This document shows, piece after piece, positions 1 to 10,839 of a DNA stretch of 64,000 nt. Position 1 is the first letter of the stretch; each line of letters opens with the position of its first letter. A model generated the notes under the pieces. It did not search any database, was not told the DNA's origin, and saw only the letters and a list, made by a program, of their open reading frames with translations. A program made the translations under genes and the position numbers. Source of the DNA: Apiotrichum sp. Y4204 (lineage: Eukaryota > Basidiomycota > Tremellomycetes > Trichosporonales > Trichosporonaceae); NCBI GenBank assembly GCA_025531455.1, contig JAMYHL010000012.1, forward strand, positions 806,001-870,000, written 5' to 3'.

Positions 1-1079
1 CCACTGCGACTTCCACGCCCAGGTGGCGCCGGTAGGGTCACGCATGTCAAGGTAGTTGACGGCGTTGGTGGCAAAGCCGTAGCGACCGCGACCAAAGGCG
101 GAGATCATGACACCATTAGGCGTCATCACCGACGAGTGGTACGCGACGGCCGTGTCGCTCGGGGGCTGGAGGTCGCGGCTCCACGACCACGCCCAAGTAG
201 TCGTGTTGAGGACGGTGACCGTGCTCGTCGCCGCAAAGTTGGAAGAAGAAACCTCAGTGGCACCGCCAAAGAGAACAAGAATATCCAGAGTGGGGTGGGC
301 AACGAGGGTGCCGCCGAGGGAGCCACTGGGGATCTGACCGGTCGTGGCCTTCGAAGTCCAACCATCAGACTCAGTCCAGACGGCGATACTGTCAAAGGGC
401 ACAAGCGAGCCGTCAGCGGCCTGGCCACCGGCGAGGTAGACGGTTCCCTTGGAGGAGGTCATGGCAAAGTCCGACACGGCGAGCTTGTTGCCGGTGAGAG
501 AGTTGGGCAAAGCGGTCGATGAGATGGTGTCGGGTTTCGACGCGCCAATGACATCAAACGCAGCGTATCCGCTAGTACCAGAAAAGCAGACATACTTGTC
601 GACAAGACCACCGACAACCATAGTGCCGTTGCTGACGGTTGCGGCGCCAGCGCCGTGGCGACGGATAAAGTTCTTGGGGGTGTACGAGTTCCAAGACGAC
701 GAAGAGAGGTCCAGGGTGTGCACGGGCGCATCCGTCGAGCACGACGCAGTCATGCCGCCGGCGACCGTCAGGGTCTGCTGGTTCTGGGAGAGAGCCATCG
801 CCGCAAAGGCATGCGCGGGGAGACCGTCGGCGGGACCCACCGACCACGTCGCAGAGTCGTTGAGCTGCGGTCAGGAAAATTTCCAACCCCGACTATGATA
901 TGAATTGCACTCACCGAAAGGATGTACACGTCGTTGGTGACCTCGGAGACGACGTTGGAGCTGGCGCCGCCGACGACGTACATCTGGTTGGTGCCATCGA
1001 CGTACACCGCCTGCTGCCCCCAGCGGGCAGAGGGGTCCATGGCCTGCACGGACGGGAGGTTGAGGAGGAGGAACAGCAT
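1..1079 (-). CDS. Secreted Kelch-repeat (galactose-oxidase-like propeller) protein, 3' end outside window
   Basis: The ATG is at 1079. Exon 1 is 915-1079 (55 codons), intron 865-914 runs GTGAGT...CCGCAG, and exon 2 is 864 to the window edge, so the C-terminus is missing. The start opens with a short hydrophobic segment (MLFLLLNLPSVQA), a probable signal peptide. Downstream there are repeated Gly-Gly doublets after hydrophobic strands (MYVVGGAS, TLTVAGGM, TMVVGGLV, VYLAGGQAADG, ILVLFGGAT), each followed at a distance by Trp-containing strands (SSSSWNSY, TESDGWTS, TTWAWS). This is the blade pattern of Kelch beta-propellers. Fungal relatives are secreted or single-pass surface proteins, often with a TM segment beyond the propeller; that part cannot be seen here. 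No enzymatic motif is visible. The gene is transcribed away from the La gene. Family is confident, function unknown. Confidence 0.85.
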
Positions 1080-2463
1080 CTTTGGTAGCCTCGTCAAGAG
1101 GGGTTGTTGGAGATGGAGGGCCGGCCTGGGAGGGGTGTGGGTATCCGCAATGTCAAGTGCACGGACGGCTGAGAGCACAGACGACGAGCAATGGGACAAT
1201 GAGCTGGCCAGCAGCGAGGATGATGGAGAGGTGGGAGGAAGAGAAGTCGAGTTGGGAGGGAGATGGGATTATGAGGGGGAGGGGGTTGTGCGCTGGCAAG
1301 AGCACTGGGATTCCTGGTCGGGGGATTCCTGTGAGGAATCTTGCTGAAGCTCTCGAGGACTGGAGAGCTCCACCTCTGCTATTCTGCACCAGTGGAATCC
1401 AGGAAGCCATCGAAGGCTGGTCGCGGGTTTGTCTAGTGGACGCGCCAGTGTTCTTGGCTGAGACCTGCTGGGCAGGCTGGCACGCGCCGAATGATACCTG
1501 GGCAACGGCATCTGCCCTGAGGGCGCCCTTTGATGTCTGTCCGGAGAGTAGTATTGCAGGGACAATGTACGTACACGGTACCAGATGCCTGGTACACGGC
1601 AGGCAGAGGAGCGGAGAGCCTGCCTCCAGAAAGCCAAGAACCTTGAGCAATTTAGACCAGCCGCCAGAGAGGCACCCAAACGGGCACTTGGCGGGGCACC
1701 CGGGGCAGCTGTGTGCCCAATGTACAGGCTGTACAGACTGTCCATCTAAGCTCGGTTCGATCCCGTAGCACATCGAGTGGCTAGAGAGACGGGGAATATC
1801 ATCTGCTAATAAGCTGTTGACTGTGATTCCAAAGGGGGAGCAGCATCAGGGGAGGAAGATCGCCCGAACAAAACAAAATCAGTCGCGTCTCGCGGGATAC
1901 CAGAGACGCCACTTTTTAGGATCTTTTTTTTTGTCGACCAGCCATCTGAGCCAGATTTAACAGAGTTCCTTTTCGTGTCTTCCCTCGGGAGGCTATTATT
2001 TTTTGATTAATTAATTGACATTTATCCCAAAAGTAAAGTGTGTCCATGTGTCGCGTGTGTCGCAGATCTTTTGCCACGCATTTTTCATGCGAGTGCCACC
2101 AAGAGGTCACGTGTGTGCTTTTTTCCCACGGTACTGTCATATCCCAGGGTTCTGGCGCGCAAAAGTTCGCGCTCGTTTTGGAGATGATCATTCAGGCAGG
2201 CCGATCCAGTCGATCCGCGCAAGTTTGGCCACCAGGCTGGTGGTGGTGGTGGAGTGGTGCTCGTACTCGAGATGCAACTCTTTCCTCAAGTGTTGTTATC
2301 CAGTCATCGTCGAGTCAAATCCCATCTCTCTCCCTCTCTGTCTCGTACCCCCCTCTCCCCTCCCCCCCTCTCGAGCAACCCCCCACGCCCCCTTTGCCAC
2401 TGCTTGCTTCCGCCCACCTAAAAGTCTCCCCGACAAACACATCCCCACCCGTCCCACACAAAA
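1080..2463. other. Intergenic region between divergent Kelch and La genes
   Basis: 1.38 kb without a convincing gene. Open frames here have no splice structure or recognisable domain. The last 170 bp (about 2290-2460) are pyrimidine-rich on the + strand (CTCTCTCCCTCTCTGTCTCG and similar), a typical leader for the La gene. A T-run lies at about 1924-1933. Confidence 0.6.
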
Positions 2464-4198
2464 ATGTCCATCGAGACCGCCGCGCCGAAGATTGAGCTCG
2501 ACGAGAAGGCCCTGCCCGTCGTCGAGGGCAAGACCCCCGAGGAGATCCAGCAGGACCTCTTCCGTGCCGTCAAGCAGAGTGAGTACGAGAGAGTTTGTGC
2601 GTTCACCCATCGCTAACCCTCCAGTCAACTTCTACTTCTCCGACTCGAACCTCCCGACGGACCGCTTCTTCTTCTCGCTTACCGCCTGCAACCAGGAGGG
2701 TTGGGTGCCGATTAAGACGATTCTCACCTTTAAGCGCATGCGCGAGTTCCAGCCGCTCGGCGTCCCGGCGATCGCGCAGGCTCTCAAGGCGGGTGCCGAG
2801 GCTGAGGGCGACGACCCCCTGCTTGCCGTTTCCGAGGACAGCGAGAATGTCCGCCGCTCGCGTCCCCTTGAGCCCAACTCGACCATGTTTGACCGCTCCG
2901 CCTATGTGGTAGGTTTATAGGACTTACTCGGCGTCTGACGAATTACAGAAGGGCTTTGGCGAAGGCGACAACGAGAACAACACGCTGGAGAAGATTGAGG
3001 AGTACTTTTCGCAGTTTGGCAAGAAGATCAATGCCATTCGCAAGCGCCGCGCCGACGCGCCTGGACGGGGCGACGAGGGCCGCCAGAAGGGCAAGTTCAA
3101 GGGCTCGGTCTTTGTCGAGTTTGCGTACGAGGCCGACCTCAAGAAGTTTGTCGAGCTGAAGGAGCTCCCCAAGTTTGGCGAGGACCAGATGCTCATGATG
3201 ACCAAGGAGGAGTACGTCCGCATGAAGGCCAGGGAGAAGGGTATTGCCGAGGACGAGATCTTCAAGACTGCCCCGAAGAACAGCAAGCCCAACACCAGGT
3301 TCAACGCGTTCCGCGAGATGGCCAAGATGAAGGAGGGCAGGGAGCCCCAGCTTGCCAAGATCCCCTCCACCATCAACGTTGTCGGCACCCCTGTCGCTTT
3401 TGAGAGCAACCGCGGCCAGAAGCGCCAGCGTGATGACGGCGAGGACAAGGACGGCAAGAAGAAGAAGGTGAGTAGGATGTCTACTGCGGGAAGGAGTCGC
3501 GGTGGTCTCTTGCACTCTCACTCTCACTTCCATTACCACTCCGTCTATTCACCGTGTTCTCCACTGACACGCAGGACGAGGGACCGCTCACCATCGAGTA
3601 CCGGGGTGTCACCCTCGAGGTCGACCCGGTCGCCGGCACGGTCATTGACACCTCCAAGGTGCCCGTTCCCGAGAAGTCTGGTCTCAAGTTCTCGGCCCCG
3701 GGCAACCGTGAGGGTTTGGACTGGAAGACGCTCAAGGAGGCTGTCATTGAGGGTGGTCTCGCTGGGCCGTTCATGGCCCTTCCCCCTGGTGCCAAGTCGG
3801 GCAACCTCGCCAAGCACGACGGTGAGGAGATTACCGAGGAGGAGATCGCTGCCCTCGCGGCGGCCAACATTACCCACGGTGGGGAGCCTGTTGTGTTTGA
3901 GCGCATGAACGGTGAGTGAAGCAATGTGATGTCCCCGCTGACGTCAGATGACGAGCTCCGCGCGTTCTGGGTGAACCGCGCCAACTTCCAGGCAGGTCAG
4001 GCGGCGAAGAACCGCTCGGGCGGCTTCCGGAAGCACGGCGGTGGTGGTCGCGGATACCACGGCGGCGGCCGTGGTCGTGGCGGCAAGTTTGGCGGCCGTG
4101 GTCGTGGCCGTGGCGGCAACCGCGGCGACCGCGGCGACAGGGATAGCAAGCCCGCGGGCGACCTCCCCCCCACTGTCGGCGCTGTTGCGTCCGAGTAG
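2464..4198 (+). CDS. LHP1: La protein (RNA 3'-oligoU-binding chaperone), La motif + RRM + RGG tail
   Basis: Five exons (2464-2578, 2625-2908, 2949-3467, 3575-3911, 3948-4198) give a clean 501-aa frame. The La motif starts at about residue 37 with the hallmark QINFYFSDSNLPTDRFF and continues through GWVPIKTILTFKRM. It is followed by an RRM-like segment (TLEKIEEYFSQFGKKINAIRKRR...KFKGSVFVEF) and a basic KRQR...GKKKK stretch that may act as nuclear localisation signal. A second, C-terminal RRM-like part follows (LTIEYRGVTLEV...LDWKTLKEAVIEG). The tail is Gly/Arg-rich (GGGRGYHGGGRGRGG), an RNA-binding RGG region and a possible substrate for arginine methylation. La proteins bind the UUU-OH ends of RNA polymerase III transcripts and aid pre-tRNA maturation. 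The RGG tail is more like metazoan La than budding-yeast Lhp1, which lacks it. Confidence 0.95.
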
Positions 4199-4817
4199 AC
4201 GATAGGCGATTGGTTTCATGCTTTGCGACGAGTGGCGTGTCTTTCTTTGGTTACGGCATACATATCATGCGATGGAGAGCATATACTAGATGCGTGCGGG
4301 GGTCCAGGGATGGATACGAGTGGGAAGCGGATACTGACTCGTCGAGCTGAAGAGCTCAAGCTGATTGACCAGGTCGGTGATGAGGTTCCTGCTTCCTGGT
4401 CCTGTGCTGTTCAGGGGATGGGTTGGAGCTCTCACGTCTCTGGCAAAGACGGACATTTGACTCGAATCTGTCAAGTCCGAGTTGCGGGTTCCAGCTCCAA
4501 CTCCGAGTGTCAAGACCTCTATTACCCACAAAAGCCAGTGAGTGACTCGGCGGGAGGTGGGAGAGGCAGTGCACACGACACACACCTCCGAGTGTAAATG
4601 ACGGACAGCATCCACCAACAGCGCTCGAGCCGTCTTTCTCCTCAAACACCCTGCCACCCTCCTCGCCACCGCACAGACCGCCAGCGAGCACAAGAGCACA
4701 AGAGCACAAGGAACAGTCGAGTTGCACGAGCTGGCGGTCAGCCACCTCCAATCTCTCAACATTACAACATATCACACACATCTGTAACCAAAACTTCACC
4801 AACAGTGACCATCTCCC
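4199..4817. other. Intergenic, promoter of the 4818 gene
   Basis: About 620 bp. Nothing beyond a C/A-rich leader just before the ATG at 4818 (about 4640-4815, ending ACCATCTCCC). No gene or strong motif was seen. Confidence 0.5.
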
Positions 4818-5745
4818 ATGGCCGCGCAATGGCAGGACTGCGCCGCGCGCCGCGACTACACCTTTATCCCCGGCGGCCTCTTCCCCCCTCATCACCACCA
4901 CCACGCCGCCCCGCTCCCCGTCCCCGTACCCGTCCCACTCCCGCCGCCTGCTCCGGGGCCGGCGCGGAAACGCTCGTTTCTCGACCGCATATTCGCCTGC
5001 CTCTCGTGTGAATGTGTGTACGACCCCGTGCCGGCCTATCCGCCAGGAACGCACCTCGCTTGCGTGAGCAGCGCGCACCCGGCGTCGTGCGCAGGCGGCG
5101 CGTGTACCAACCCGGGAGGGCTCGACTCGAGGGCCGCCAAGGCCCACTGTTCCGAGATGATGCGTCTGGCCAAGCTGAACGAGAAGGCGTATGCGGCGCG
5201 CGCGGCGGCCGAGGCAAAAGAAGCGGCGCGGAAGAAGAAGGAGAAAGAACAGGAGGAGGTGAAGAAGAAGAAGGACAAGGAACGGGCCGAGGCGGAGGCA
5301 AAGAGGATAAAGAGCAAGGAGGAGGCGGCGAAGAAGCGGTACGGTCTGGTTGTTGTGATGCTGGTAGGCTGATGGTAGGGAAATGGCAAAGTTCCAGGCG
5401 TGGGCGAGCCGTAACGGATGCACGGCGGTGCCGCAGCCGTCGCCAGGTCCCTCCGCCCCGGGTGTGGGAGCCGCGCAGGCAGGGTGCGTCGTCCCCTTCG
5501 GCGGGCGGTGCGTGTGCCCCGTGTGCTGCCAAACGCACGTATTCATGGCGCCGCTCGTCCCGCAGGACTGGGGCGTTGCGCGGCAGGGGTTTGTCGACGC
5601 TTTTGGCGTCGCGTGGCCGCCGACGAGCCACACCATGATGCAGGTGGGTAGACTGCTGAGCTGCTGACCCGTGCTCACGACAGGCTATCCGGGAGAATAA
5701 TCGCGAAGAGCAGCTGTTGAGGATCGCGAATTCGCCGTGCCGCTG
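4818..5745 (+). CDS. Orphan Cys-rich protein with charged coiled coil
   Basis: I do not recognise a family. Three exons are inferred. Exon 1 starts at the ATG at 4818 and runs to about 5355-5370. A short intron ends AAGTTCCAG at 5398; its donor is ambiguous among GTACGG, GTGATG and GTAGGC. Exon 2 ends at ATGATGCAG before a GTGGGT donor near 5644, and the last exon (from 5684) ends ANSPCR-stop. The N-terminal third is Pro/His-rich (five His in a row, then PLPVPVPVPLPPP). A Cys cluster follows (FACLSCECVYD, then HPASCAGGACTNP). A 70-residue Ala/Lys/Glu coiled coil is next (AARAAAEAKEAARKKKEKEQ...). A second Cys cluster (CVVPFGGRCVCPVCCQTHVF) precedes the C-terminus. No signal peptide, so probably intracellular. 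The Cys pairs look able to bind metal, but this is inference. Confidence 0.6.
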
Positions 5746-6436
5746 AAATAGAATGTCGGTGCCTGCGTTGAGGTTCGAGACATAAAGTGTATCTGTTAAT
5801 ACTGTCGCATTGTAGGTGTCGCTGTCGTGAGTAAGAGCCGAGCGATGTACGAGATGTGTCTGCGGGTGATATTTCACTGCAACTCTTGGCTAAGACGCTT
5901 CGGAACTGAGATACGAGACAACCAGAGGCTGTGGACCATGCCACACTCCAGATTCTCCCAACATCCGCGTCTTTACTCACACTCAGGCAACTGACATAAT
6001 AGGCCTTCCCTCAAACAATCTCTTGCCATGTTTACGCATAGCGTGTTTGATACTCACTCCACCTGCATTCCCGTCGTCCGAGACATTCTCCGCCAGACAT
6101 GTTGGCGGTTTGACTCTGAACTTACCGTTTTGCCTGGCCGCTGCCAAAGCCTTTCATTGTCCCGCACAGCCAACGGGCTCTACACTACTTACGACTGACT
6201 GCCCTCTCTGGGTGGGATATTCTGCGCCGTGTGGGATATATTCCTTTTGTGAAGTGTGGCACTGACCGAGCACTGCTGCAACCATCTGTTCCTCTGACTC
6301 CGCCTTCTGCTGTAACCAAGCTGCTGCCACCGCGAAATGCACCAACTAAACACTATTTCATACTACTACTATTTACTACCAACTGGGGGCCTTAGGGCTC
6401 GCCCCAGCGGCTCGAAGACTGGCCCGCGGCCAGAGT
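5746..6436. other. Intergenic, no gene seen
   Basis: About 690 bp between the 3' ends of the + strand 4818 gene and the - strand small ORF. Open frames here have no splice signals or recognisable sequence. Confidence 0.5.
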
Positions 6437-6586
6437 CTAGTAACGTCCACCCCAGTGAGGGACAATAAAGTGCCTAAAGCGCCTGTAAAGTCCGGGCTTG
6501 AAGCCGCGGTATTCGCCATGACGCCTGATGTAGCTGAATTCGTGATCAAAGTCGTCTCCACAAATGCAAGTGCGCCAGTTGGCCAT
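6437..6586 (-). CDS. Small ORF, 49-aa Cys/His/aromatic-rich basic peptide
   Basis: ATG at 6586, TAG at 6437-6439. The product starts MANWRTCICGDDFDHEF and ends FRHFIVPHWGGRY. It is rich in Arg, His, Tyr, Phe and Trp and carries a C-x-C pair. It is short, but the setting is gene-like. The ATG is in good context (CGATCAACATGG). The 180 bp upstream on this strand are a C/T/A-rich leader, and a TATATAAA box lies at 6769-6776. No signal peptide or known domain is apparent. It could instead be the first exon of a longer transcript or a non-coding transcript, though I found no obvious splice donor before the stop. Confidence 0.45.
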   Translation of the reverse strand: MANWRTCICGDDFDHEFSYIRRHGEYRGFKPGLYRRFRHFIVPHWGGRY

Positions 6587-6768
6587 GTTGATCGCTGGTG
6601 GTGTGGTTGGTGGTGGCTGAGCCGAAGTGACTGCGCGGGGGCAGGAGAGTTGGGCTGCGGTGGTGGTTGTGGTGGTGGGCTCGGTGAGGCGAGGAGGTGT
6701 GAGCTGCTGAGAGCAGAGAGGAGAGAGGAGTTGTTGGTGGTGAGGATGGAGGGGGGCCTGGGGGCCTG

Positions 6769-6776
6769 TTTATATA
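6769..6776 (-). promoter_or_regulatory. TATA box upstream of the 49-aa ORF
   Basis: On the minus strand the sequence reads GCATATATAAACAGG, followed by a CT-rich run (CCTCCATCCTCACC, CTCCTCTCTCCTCTCTGC). It lies 183-190 nt before the ATG at 6586. This is a canonical TATATAAA element followed by a pyrimidine-rich leader, as in other fungal promoters of this window. Confidence 0.5.
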
Positions 6777-6923
6777 TGCTTCAGAGCGACTTGTCGGCGA
6801 CTCTTGGACCAAGAAAAAAAATCTGGCCAAAGTGCCTCCACGAAGGTCGGATGGGGGATGGAGGGATGGAGATAGCGGTGATGAGGGATGGAAACGCGGC
6901 GGGACGGTGTGTGTGACGTCCCG

Positions 6924-7660
6924 CTCGCACCCATTTTCTGCCACTTTTACACGTATCCGCAATCAAGAAGCATCATCTTGACACCTCGCACGAATTTCAA
7001 GAACGTCCACGCCCCGCCTTGCTACGGGAACAGGCAAGGAGAGATGAGAAATGGGGTATTGCCCTGCCAAAAGCTGTCTGAATCTCTGATCTTGATTTCT
7101 GTTTCGCACCCATTTCAGCCGCTTTCAAACGCATCCTCACTCAGGAAGAAGCATCATTCAAACACTTCGCACTGATCCAAGAGCCGCCACACGCCGCGCG
7201 GGTGCGGAAAACAGGCGGCGCGAAACGAGAAATGAAATGGGATATCGCGCGGCCGAAAGCTGTCTGAATCTCTGATCTCTAATCTCTGATCTGTAGTCTT
7301 CACTCTCGCACCCATTCTGCAGCTGTGCGACGCAACTTGAGACGCGAATCACAATCTTTTGTGATCATGTCGCACCAATGTGCCACATGCCACAGGCGCT
7401 GAGACGAGATTAGGCAGTGTTGATGGAAGATGGGGTGTCGCCCGGCCAAAAGCCGCCCACTCGCACCCATTCTGCCACTCCCGGACGCCGCCGATTCCAC
7501 GCACACGTATCGGGACACTCTCACTGAGCTGTCGTCATGCGGCGCTGATGCGAGATGCGCGATCAAGCATGCACATTGATGAGAGATGAGACATTGTCTG
7601 CCAAGATGTCGCCCCTCGCCGTCGCACCATTCTGCCACATTGCAGTGCACGTCACACATT
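6924..7660. repeat. Degenerate tandem array, five units of about 160-200 bp
   Basis: Copies of a CTCGCACCCATTCTGCCAC-like block start at 6924, 7103, 7305, 7460 and 7621, so the spacing is about 179, 202, 155 and 161 bp. Other landmarks recur in order inside units: AAGCATCAT about 40-65 bp downstream (units 1 and 2), a GAGAAATG(A)GGGTAT/GATAT block, a GGCCAAAAGC-like block, and CTGTCTGAATCTCTGATC (units 1 and 2). The units are clearly related but strongly diverged. No open frame spans them. I do not recognise the element. Confidence 0.6.
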
Positions 7661-7927
7661 CACTGCCCAATGTCTCCAATCTCGTATCAGCACGAGACCG
7701 GTTTCACCATCAGACGCAGGGAGTCGTAGGGGCCTGGCGCCCTTAGGATTTTGAATAACCCACTTTCTATACTAAACATAGCAGGGAAGCTCCTTTACCA
7801 CTCGGACAAGCAGCCGTGGAGTATTGGATTTTCCACGCATTACTATAGCTTATATACAAACACTGCCAAATCACTCCTCTTCCTTACCCCCCCCGTCACG
7901 TCACATCCTATGCACAAGTGTATCCCT

Positions 7928-8803
7928 CTATTCCACGCCGTACCGCCCCATCCGCCCGCCGGCGTACCATATCCCGACGCGCGACGCCCCAGGGAGCGGA
8001 GACAGCTCGCGCCGCAGCTCAATCGTCGGCGGAAGTGTGGCCGTGAACGCGCGGTTCCACCATAGTGCCGCGACGTCGATTTCGGGTGGTGGTGGTGCTC
8101 CGGCTCCGGCTCCGGCTCCGTCGCCTGGGCCCTTCGGGTCTGGGAGCTCGGGGTGGGGGTGGGGTTCGGTCTCGGGAGTGACTGCCGCTACCACTTTATC
8201 TTCATCTTCACCCTCCCCCTCCCCACCCTCCAACTCTTCTCCCGCACCAGGCGCCCCGCCGGGAAGATGGACGAGGAGCAGCGCCCGCGCGCTCCGGCTC
8301 GCATGCGCCATTGCGCCGCTCGTAAACCCCGCCCGGGAGACGAGGACGCCGACGTGTGGTGTCGCTCGTTTTGCCTTTGCTGTTTCCGGTTCCGGTTCCG
8401 GATCTGGTTTTAGAGAAACCCCAGAGCAAGATATGAGATACACACCAAGACTCCCCAGCGTGCCCTCCAGTTCGCGGACTGTCACGGGTCCCACGGCGCC
8501 GCGCGTGGCCTTGCACTGCGCGACGACGCGGAGCGCCGCGAGCCGCGTGCGGTCCGGTATCCCCCGCTTGACGGCCGGTGGGGGCGTGTACTCTTCTCGG
8601 GCTGTTTCCTCGCCGGACTGGGTGCTACCCGAGATCGACGATCTGCGCCGACGTTTCTTAGGGAGCCACCAGTATCCCCTTAGATCTACGCCGGCGTCGC
8701 CGCGCCCGCCGACGCGGCGCACGGCCATGCGCAGGTCCGTGTTGAGAAAGTGTGCGGCGTGTTTCTCAAAGGCGGTGCCGATTGAGACTGTCGAGTGGGA
8801 CAT
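7928..8803 (-). CDS. RRG7-like mitochondrial protein, restriction-endonuclease-like fold
   Basis: Single exon, 291 aa, ATG at 8803. The N-terminus has GTAFEKHAAHFLNTDL, followed by the PD-(D/E)XK-type core VGGRGDAGVDLRGYW. About 60 residues later comes RVVAQCKA, supplying the usual D...(Q/E)xK metal/phosphate motif (Asp of GVDL, Q-C-K). Next comes VTVRELEGTL. This pattern matches the fungal RRG7/DUF2034 family, which is needed for respiratory growth in budding yeast. Biochemical activity in the family is unproven as far as I know. The C-terminal third is Pro/Gly/Glu low complexity (GGEGEGEDEDK; GPGDGAGAGAGAPPPP), so the conserved fold sits in the first 190 residues. The gene lies 173 bp downstream of the primase gene on the same strand. 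An N-terminal targeting sequence is not obvious. Confidence 0.7.
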   Translation of the reverse strand: MSHSTVSIGTAFEKHAAHFLNTDLRMAVRRVGGRGDAGVDLRGYWWLPKKRRRRSSISGSTQSGEETAREEYTPPPAVKRGIPDRTRLAALRVVAQCKATRGAVGPVTVRELEGTLGSLGVYLISCSGVSLKPDPEPEPETAKAKRATPHVGVLVSRAGFTSGAMAHASRSARALLLVHLPGGAPGAGEELEGGEGEGEDEDKVVAAVTPETEPHPHPELPDPKGPGDGAGAGAGAPPPPEIDVAALWWNRAFTATLPPTIELRRELSPLPGASRVGIWYAGGRMGRYGVE

Positions 8804-8976
8804 GGAGTGTAGAGCAAATGCGATGAAGTATTCGAAAAACGCAAAATCAAAATAAAATCAAAACAATTACTGCAGGTAGGTGGAGGTTGTGACACGCGGG
8901 TTTGGGCGACTCAGTGATGGCTCTCCTCAGTCTGCGGACACCGTGCTCTGTGACAAGTATGCATACAACAGTACAT

Positions 8977-10694
8977 CTAGAACTCCATAGATTCCTCCTT
9001 GACTGATGTGTCAGCTCGTTGCTTTCGACGGCACAAACTGAGTCGGCCGAAGACCTACCTGGCCGTGCCATGCGGGCGTCCGCGATGATCGCAGCCGCGT
9101 GCTTCTCGAGCATGTCGACGTACGGCTTGAGCGACGTCTGTGTATAGTCTGCTGTCAGCCGAGACATGCTGCACACTCACCCTCTGGCATTTTGCTGTTC
9201 GAGTCGGAACGGGGCAGGCCGTCAAGCTCCACAAGCAGCTCGCCCACATGCGGTACTTCCTCGGGGTCAAACTCGTCTGCGTGCCTCGGGTCGATGGGGA
9301 TACAGACGCGTCCTGGGGTAAGCTGCATGTTCCCGCTTCAACAGCTTACCAGTTCCCGGATGCACACAGAACGGCGCTTTGAGCAAATGGTTGCGGTGCT
9401 TGGACACTTCGGCGTCGATGCGCGGGTACGTGTACTGCAGCACAAGGTCCTCGAGAGCACGTACGTACTTGTGCTGCTAATGAGCTCACCGACGGCGTAT
9501 TGTCAACTCACGTAGAGAGCCGGGTTGCTCGATTTGTATGGAGAATAGGCGGCCACCAGGTCCTGCCACTTATCGTCGCTTGGGCGGTCGGGGTCAGACT
9601 CCCACCGCCGACGGAGCTTCTCCTGAAGGTCTGCGAGGTAAGCTATACATGCGGGATGGTGTAGCTCACCGCGATCCCCCGGCATAAGAGACAAGAGAGT
9701 TTGCCACCCGCGCTCCGACTTGAACACGTCCTGGTCGCGAAGACAGATGCGCGTAAACTCAAACTTGAGCTCCTCGACGGCTTCCCTGATGGGTAAGATT
9801 GTTGCCCAGGACACACAACTCACTGGAGGAAAGGATGAAGCGGGCTGTCCTCCCGCGAGCGCACATTGACCTTCTTGATTTGGTCCTTGCCACCCTTGAT
9901 TACCTCAAGAAAGGTGACGAGTGCGCGGCGCTGGTCGTCCGTGAGGTCCACAGCGAGCGTGTCCGACACCCAGCAATGGATACCACGACGACCGGAGTAG
10001 ACCCAGAGGAGATGAGAAAAGCCGAATGTTTCTGAATGTCAGTTTGAAGGGAGCAGATGCATTAACTAACCCCTCAATGCCTTGTCCAAGACCTTGACGG
10101 CAGCGGCAATGAACGCCCAGCAGCGCTTGCAGATCTTCTTGTCCGAGCAGCAGGTACGAATCTCGTCGTAGTCGGTCATATCGATATCGAACACGAGCTC
10201 GCGACGCTGGGGCTGGAGCGCACCAGCCGGGAGTGTCTTGCGGTCCCGGGGCTGGGGTTAGCATACTTGCGGGGGAAGGTAACGTTATACCCACACGAGC
10301 ACTGTACTGAGGCCCAATCTCAAAACGCGACGGTGTAAGGCGGAGCACCTCCTTCTGGAAGTCGTAGGCCGTGTTGAACGAGTTGTAGCGGATATAAACG
10401 TCGTTCTCTATCGTGAACGCAAACTCGCGGTGTGTCCACAGCTTCCCCGGCACTGGAATTAGAAACGATCCATAATGGGCGGTCTCAGACTTCAGCACCC
10501 ACCTTCGCCTTGATTAAGCCACCGGAAGAAGGGCTTGTACGGGAACAGACGGCGGTAGAACGCGTTCATGACCTGCGGCGAGGCCGGGCTGGGGTTAGAT
10601 GGGGTCGGTGCTCGGACGCACTCATAGGCCATTCTGTTGGGTCAGTAAAGGATGTTAACATCACCCACCCTTGCTCCTTGGCTGTGATTGCCAT
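8977..10694 (-). CDS. PRI1: DNA primase small (catalytic) subunit
   Basis: About 12 short exons, ATG at 10694 and TAG at 8977-8979. Splicing joins MAITAKEQ, a tiny exon (MAY), MNAFYRRLFPYKPFFRWLNQGE and TREFAFTIEND-like blocks. The eukaryotic primase core is intact: REFAFTIENDVYIRYNSF, then FEIGPQYS, then the catalytic Asp pair in VFDIDMTDYDEIRTCC. The Cys set CCSDKKICKRC follows, then LLWVYSGRRGIHCWVSD, and finally CVHPGTGRVCIPID with the FDPEEVP segment. The last exon (VKEESMEF) is inferred from a GTAGGT donor and a CATCAG acceptor; reading through the donor would give a longer, less likely tail. The enzyme makes RNA primers within the Pol alpha-primase complex. It shares a 418-bp promoter with PRMT3 that carries two MCB elements. 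Confidence 0.95.
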
Positions 10695-10839
10695 GATTAG
10701 CTCGTTGTAAGTGAGAGTGGGATGGTGGGGAGAATTATGAAGAAGAGAGAGAAGAGAGAGATTGAGAGAGTTGATGTTGCTATCGGGTGACACTGCTCGT
10801 TCTTGTTGATTTGTGTTTTTGTGTGCACTTCCTTCCTCG

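Noticed and set aside
1754..1763. GGTTCGATCC, a tRNA B-box look-alike
   Set aside because: The flanks do not form a T-arm stem with five pairs, and no A-box or cloverleaf is found upstream.
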